Shown in pieces: positions 13,100 through 15,545 of a stretch of 15,545 nucleotides of DNA. Made by a program: the position numbers and the translations under genes. Source of the stretch: Bacillota bacterium (GTDB lineage: Bacteria > Bacillota > Bacilli > Bacillales_B > DSM-18226). Under the pieces are notes generated by a model, which was given only the letters and a program-made list of their open reading frames with translations, made no database searches and had not been told where the DNA came from. Where the stretch lies: NCBI GenBank assembly GCA_030705665.1, contig JAUZQA010000022.1:1-15545 (forward strand), written 5' to 3'. Position 1 is the stretch's first letter. Each line of letters starts with the position of its first letter.

Positions 13100-13507
13100 A
13101 TGGTAAATCCAACAAATTCAAATAATACTAAAAAAGGAAATGATGCAAAAAGCGAGAAAGTTTTACAGTTGGAAAAGCAGGTATCGTTGGGGCTCTGGAT
13201 TCAAGTTATTGGACAAATAATTGAATTCAAAGGCTTGTCAGATCTTCTGCAAATAGAAGATGATACAAATCCTACGGGTGAGAAACAAATTTTAAATGGT
13301 GTTTTTATCAGGACAATTGGTCAAATATTAGAAGCCATATCCGTATCGAATCAAATTCGGGAAACGGATAAGGTACGCCTAATTGAAGAGCAGAAAATAG
13401 CAATAGCGGGAGATTCATTGGTTGCAATCGGTTCTGCTTTGGAGGTTATCGGGGGCTTATTGGTGCTTGAAGAGGAGACAGGTAATATTTCTTTTCTTGT
13501 TCCATAA
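13100..13507 (+). CDS. Protein with three copies of a 36-37-residue unit, unknown function
   Basis: A 135-residue protein, not recognised. After a polar, Asn/Lys-rich start (1-20), a motif returns three times: GLWIQVIGQIIE (31-42), GVFIRTIGQILE (67-78) and GDSLVAIGSALE (104-115). The periods are 36 and 37 residues, and the shared pattern is G-x-x-(I/L)-x-x-I-G-x-x-(I/L)-E. The repeats are amphipathic to hydrophobic, with charged linkers (IEDDTNPTGEKQ, NQIRETDKVRLIEEQK), which suggests three helical hairpins that pack together or insert partly in a membrane. ATG 13100 is chosen because GGAG at 13088-13091 is eight bases upstream; GTG 13091 overlaps that site. A possible sigma-E-type -10 box precedes the gene, which would make it a sporulation product, as an inference only. 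A weak terminator follows. Confidence 0.72.
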   Translation: MVNPTNSNNTKKGNDAKSEKVLQLEKQVSLGLWIQVIGQIIEFKGLSDLLQIEDDTNPTGEKQILNGVFIRTIGQILEAISVSNQIRETDKVRLIEEQKIAIAGDSLVAIGSALEVIGGLLVLEEETGNISFLVP

Positions 13508-13530
13508 AAAAAGAAAGGCTTTTTCCATTT
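13508..13530 (+). terminator. Weak terminator after the triple-repeat gene
   Basis: AAAAAG pairs with CTTTTT around AAAGG right after the stop codon. The stem is short and A-T rich. Confidence 0.45.
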
Positions 13531-13549
13531 ATTTATAGCTTTTCAGATG

Positions 13550-13578
13550 TTGACTTCTACGATGAGTAAGTGTAATAT
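13550..13578 (+). promoter_or_regulatory. Sigma-A promoter of the tRNA pair
   Basis: TTGACT (13550-13555), a 17-base spacer and TAATAT (13573-13578) preceded by TG. The predicted start near 13585 is 14 bases before the tRNA-Ser gene. Confidence 0.7.
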
Positions 13579-13598
13579 AATCGTTGTCACCAACATAT

Positions 13599-13690
13599 GG
13601 AGAGCTGTCCGAGTGGTCGAAGGAGCACGATTGGAAATCGTGTAGGCGGTTAACACTGTCTCAAGGGTTCGAATCCCTTGCTCTCCGCCA
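13599..13690 (+). tRNA. tRNA-Ser (GGA)
   Basis: A class II tRNA with a long variable arm. The acceptor stem GGAGAGC pairs with GCTCTCC, the anticodon stem CACGA/TCGTG encloses TTGGAAA (anticodon GGA), the T arm is AGGGTTCGAATCCCT, and the discriminator G is followed by an encoded CCA. Confidence 0.96.
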
Positions 13691-13703
13691 TAAATTTTAT
13701 ATT

Positions 13704-13785
13704 GCCGGTGTGGCGGAATTGGCAGACGCGCACGACTCAAAATCGTGTTCCTTCTGGAGTGTCGGTTCGACCCCGACCACCGGTA
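13704..13785 (+). tRNA. tRNA-Leu (CAA)
   Basis: A class II tRNA: acceptor GCCGGTG with CACCGGT (G1-T72 wobble), anticodon stem CACGA/TCGTG enclosing CTCAAAA (anticodon CAA), T arm GTCGGTTCGACCCCGAC and discriminator A. CCA is not encoded (TCG follows), unlike the tRNA-Ser 13 bases upstream, so it must be added after transcription. No leftover copy of its 3' end is seen later in the window. Confidence 0.95.
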
Positions 13786-13814
13786 TCGATAATAAGGATA
13801 AACCCTTATGAATC

Positions 13815-13850
13815 AAGACTTTTAACGTTTTTCGTTGGAAGTCTTTTTTT
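13815..13850 (+). terminator. Intrinsic terminator of the tRNA unit
   Basis: AAGACTT (13815-13821) pairs with AAGTCTT (13839-13845), with an inner AACG/CGTT pair, followed by a T run to 13850. Confidence 0.9.
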
Positions 13851-13906
13851 GATGGTCAGAAATTCATAATCGTGTGCGCTGAATCTTGTGCTTAGGGGTG
13901 AATGTA

Positions 13907-14110
13907 ATGGGTAGAAGGAGAGCATTAACAGATGATGAAATGAAAATAATTGCACCAAAAAGAACAGATGAAGAGCTTTTTGAAAAATTCTTTCATGATT
14001 GTGCTATCAGAAATTTGCGTGATTCATCTATTGAATTTTACCAACACCACCAACAAAAGCAGCACTTAAATAATCAACAGGATGAACAAGACGCAAAGCC
14101 ACTGCCATAA
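13907..14110 (+). pseudogene. Truncated tyrosine recombinase/integrase N-terminus
   Basis: A 67-residue frame starting at ATG 13907 with AGGGGTG eight bases upstream. Residues 1-45 (MGRRRALTDDEMKIIAPKRT, then DEELFEKFFHDCAIRNLRDSSIEFYQ in two parts: DEELFEKFFHDCAIRNLR and DSSIEFYQ) look like the start of the SAM-like core-binding domain of a phage or transposon integrase, where DC-x-x-RNL-x-x-x-(S/T)I-x-(F/Y)Y is common. After that the sequence becomes a His/Gln/Asn-rich tail (HHQQKQHLNNQQDEQ) and stops; no catalytic R-H-R-Y domain follows in any frame up to 14250. It is therefore either a remnant of an integrase that lost most of its length, or a small protein that kept only the DNA-binding part. 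Its position 122 bases after a tRNA gene fits an integration site. Confidence 0.55.
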
Positions 14111-14254
14111 ACTCCAAAAATCAAAATTTTTTTGTAGTAGGTAAATAAAGAAAAAATCTTAATTATATTTAACCAACTCCTTATCTTATACATATGAATA
14201 AATAATGAGTAATTAAAAAAAACATAGTTTCTTAGTTAAAAGGAGATAATTATT

Positions 14255-14941
14255 GTGTTAGAAAAAGTTTCAATCATTATTCCTTTCCAAACAGACCATG
14301 GTCCAAGAGCTGAAGCGTTTGAATGGATCAAAAGGTATTATGCTCGTGTCATGCCAGAAGCTGAGTTATGTCTTGGTATCATCAATAGAGAGGATATAAA
14401 TAAATCTAAGGCTATAAATTTAGCCGCAAAAAAAGCTACAAGAGATATTTTTGTAATAGCGGACGCGGATGTCATTTATGACCCAGAAATAATTGTTGAA
14501 TCAATAAGATTACTTAATAACACTACATGGGTAGTTCCCTTTACTGAGATCTACGATATTGATAAATCAGGAACTGAAACGTTACTTAAGACAGAACCAA
14601 GGTGGCCTATCGATGTTAAAAATAAAGATTGTACCAAGGCGAATTGGATTTATGATGGGTTTGCTGGAAAAGTCTTAGTCATTCCCCAAAAAAATTTCAA
14701 AGCAGTGAGAGGTTTTGATGAACGATTTGTAGGTTGGGGAGGCGAAGATGATGCTTTTTCACATGCAGTAAAGACCCTTTGTGGTAATTTTGTAAATGTG
14801 GAAAGAGAAATTTACCACTTATGGCATCCTAAACCTACTAATCCAAATTATCGGGCTAATATTGCTCTTTACAACCGTTATATACATGCAAGTGGAAATA
14901 AAGAGGAAATGATTAAGATTATTAATGAACGGATATCATAA
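14255..14941 (+). CDS. Glycosyltransferase, GT-A fold (family 2 / galactosyltransferase C-terminal type)
   Basis: A 228-residue cytosolic sugar transferase that should move a sugar from a nucleotide-sugar to a glycan or protein. KVSIIIPFQTDHGPR near the N-terminus is the first strand, followed by NKSKAINLAAKKATRDIF and the metal-binding IADADV (DxD-type, near residue 73). The C-terminal GFDERFVGWGGEDDAF (near 154-169) is the GWGxED motif of galactosyltransferase-like enzymes and holds the catalytic acid. IYHLWHPKP (near 184-192) carries the His often found after it. No membrane segment is present. GTG 14255 is the start, with AAGGAG at 14240-14245. The gene follows the integrase stub, and a probable second glycosyltransferase converges on it, so a small surface-glycan locus is likely. 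Acceptor and sugar are not visible. Confidence 0.85.
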   Translation: MLEKVSIIIPFQTDHGPRAEAFEWIKRYYARVMPEAELCLGIINREDINKSKAINLAAKKATRDIFVIADADVIYDPEIIVESIRLLNNTTWVVPFTEIYDIDKSGTETLLKTEPRWPIDVKNKDCTKANWIYDGFAGKVLVIPQKNFKAVRGFDERFVGWGGEDDAFSHAVKTLCGNFVNVEREIYHLWHPKPTNPNYRANIALYNRYIHASGNKEEMIKIINERIS

Positions 14942-15320
14942 GTAATTCACCCATACCAAAGAATTTTTTCCGATAATGCCTTCTATTTATTGATTTTGAA
15001 AAAATTTTCTCAAATGTTTGTGAATAGGGTCTGTCAGTTACTTGTAGACTACAGACCCAACAAAATTATATTATTTTACGAAGGACTTTTTCATCGTTTG
15101 GGAAATTATAAAATTCTAGATTTTTTAGATAACTGTTCGTTAGTTTAATTGGGCAAGGAATCTAACTTAAAATTAGCAAATAATACATATGGGATGGTTG
15201 AGGCGCTGTATCCGGGCATGTCCAGCATCCATTCAAAAAAAATAAACTGAAAGCTCGGCCATATTCAACTATTGTAAGGTAAAGTGTATGTTCAGAGGGG
15301 GATATTCAGACCTCGAAAAG
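14942..15320. other. Gene-poor stretch between two glycosyltransferase genes
   Basis: No reading frame with a ribosome site and no RNA gene is seen. The only clear structure is the hairpin at 15027-15058. A GC-richer patch around 15190-15230 stands out slightly and could be a relic of a former gene. Confidence 0.5.
15027..15058. repeat. Hairpin between convergent genes
   Basis: GGGTCTGT (15027-15034) is the exact reverse complement of ACAGACCC (15051-15058), loop 16 bases. No T tract follows on either strand, so at best it is a weak or factor-assisted terminator for the glycosyltransferase gene. Confidence 0.5.
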
Positions 15321-15545
15321 TTAGATGGTAATTTTACTTTTTAACAATTTAATTAAATGATCATAACGATCATACTGATGCAAAATCGAAGCTGCATTTC
15401 CATTTCTTAATAAAACCTGGTTATCCTCATTGATGTTAATTTGTTTTTCTAAGTGTAAAGTCATAATTGGACCGTTCTCATTGTCTGAATATGACACCGG
15501 TTTTATAATTCCTGTATGAACAAGGTAATTAAGGCTGGATTGATC
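15321..15545 (-). CDS. C-terminal end of a probable glycosyltransferase (partial)
   Basis: The minus strand is open from the window edge at 15545 to a TAA at 15321-15323, giving the last 74 residues of a protein that starts outside. The visible part reads DQSSLNYLVHTGIIKPVSYS, then a charged middle (DNENGPIMTLHLEKQININ), then NAASILHQYDRYDHLIKLL and a Lys-rich end. A DQxxLNYL segment followed some 45 residues later by hxHQYDR is common at the C-terminus of glycosyltransferases that act on sugar or glycan chains, the Asp and His pair helping the donor site. That call is by motif memory. No frameshift is seen. It converges on the glycosyltransferase gene at 14255. Confidence 0.6.
   Translation of the reverse strand, partial: DQSSLNYLVHTGIIKPVSYSDNENGPIMTLHLEKQININEDNQVLLRNGNAASILHQYDRYDHLIKLLKSKITI

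Noticed and set aside
13543..13869. Reading frames of 63-75 codons across the tRNA-Ser and tRNA-Leu genes on both strands
   Set aside because: They are translations of tRNA sequence, a common false call.
15180..15240. A short relic of a transposase in the gene-poor stretch
   Set aside because: The patch is slightly GC-richer, but the translated pieces are too short and show no motif.
1..15545. CRISPR arrays and complete insertion sequences
   Set aside because: No regularly spaced direct repeats and no full transposase with terminal inverted repeats were seen.

Overview
The window is a low-GC, AT-rich chromosomal segment of a spore-forming Bacillaceae bacterium. Supporting signs are strong AGGAGG-type ribosome binding sites, frequent GTG and TTG starts, U-tract terminators after most genes, Bacillus-type tRNA-Ser(GGA) and tRNA-Leu(CAA), a YjcZ-type small spore protein and a BirA operator in front of bioB. 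The genus cannot be fixed by reading alone.

Layout. 1-2200: an HpcH/HpaI-type aldolase, a MaoC-type (R)-hydratase behind a leader that contains its own terminator, and a small membrane protein. 2200-3240: a TerC-family membrane protein with an inverted repeat in its leader. 3240-4145: about 900 bases with no credible reading frame. They carry an extended -10 promoter, a terminator about 820 bases later, and between them the hallmarks of a large structured RNA. The two ends pair over 28 positions (26 pairs), and the interior holds many hairpins, at least three of which look like H-type pseudoknots. This is the most interesting object in the window; I cannot match it to a family I know. 4200-9050: a MocA-like nucleotidyltransferase, a 56-residue small protein, a secreted or anchored transglutaminase-like protein, a small membrane protein that may start at ATA, an FtsH-like AAA protease without the usual extracytoplasmic domain, and another small membrane protein. 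9090-10280: a stand-alone biotin synthase gene with a textbook sigma-A promoter overlapped by a BirA operator. 10360-12790, minus strand: YjcZ-like peptide, a GNAT acetyltransferase, a YtsJ-like malic enzyme and a 52-residue protein upstream of it. 13100-13850: a protein built on three copies of a 36-37-residue unit, then tRNA-Ser and tRNA-Leu. 13900-15545: a truncated integrase-like stub directly after the tRNAs, a family-2-type glycosyltransferase, a gene-poor stretch, and the C-terminal end of a probable second glycosyltransferase on the minus strand. This end looks like accessory DNA placed at a tRNA locus.

Most genes are single transcription units closed by their own terminators, so little can be inferred from operon structure. 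The exceptions are the 52-residue gene plus malic enzyme, which may be cotranscribed, and the two tRNAs. Comparisons with known families rest on remembered motifs; no database search was possible.
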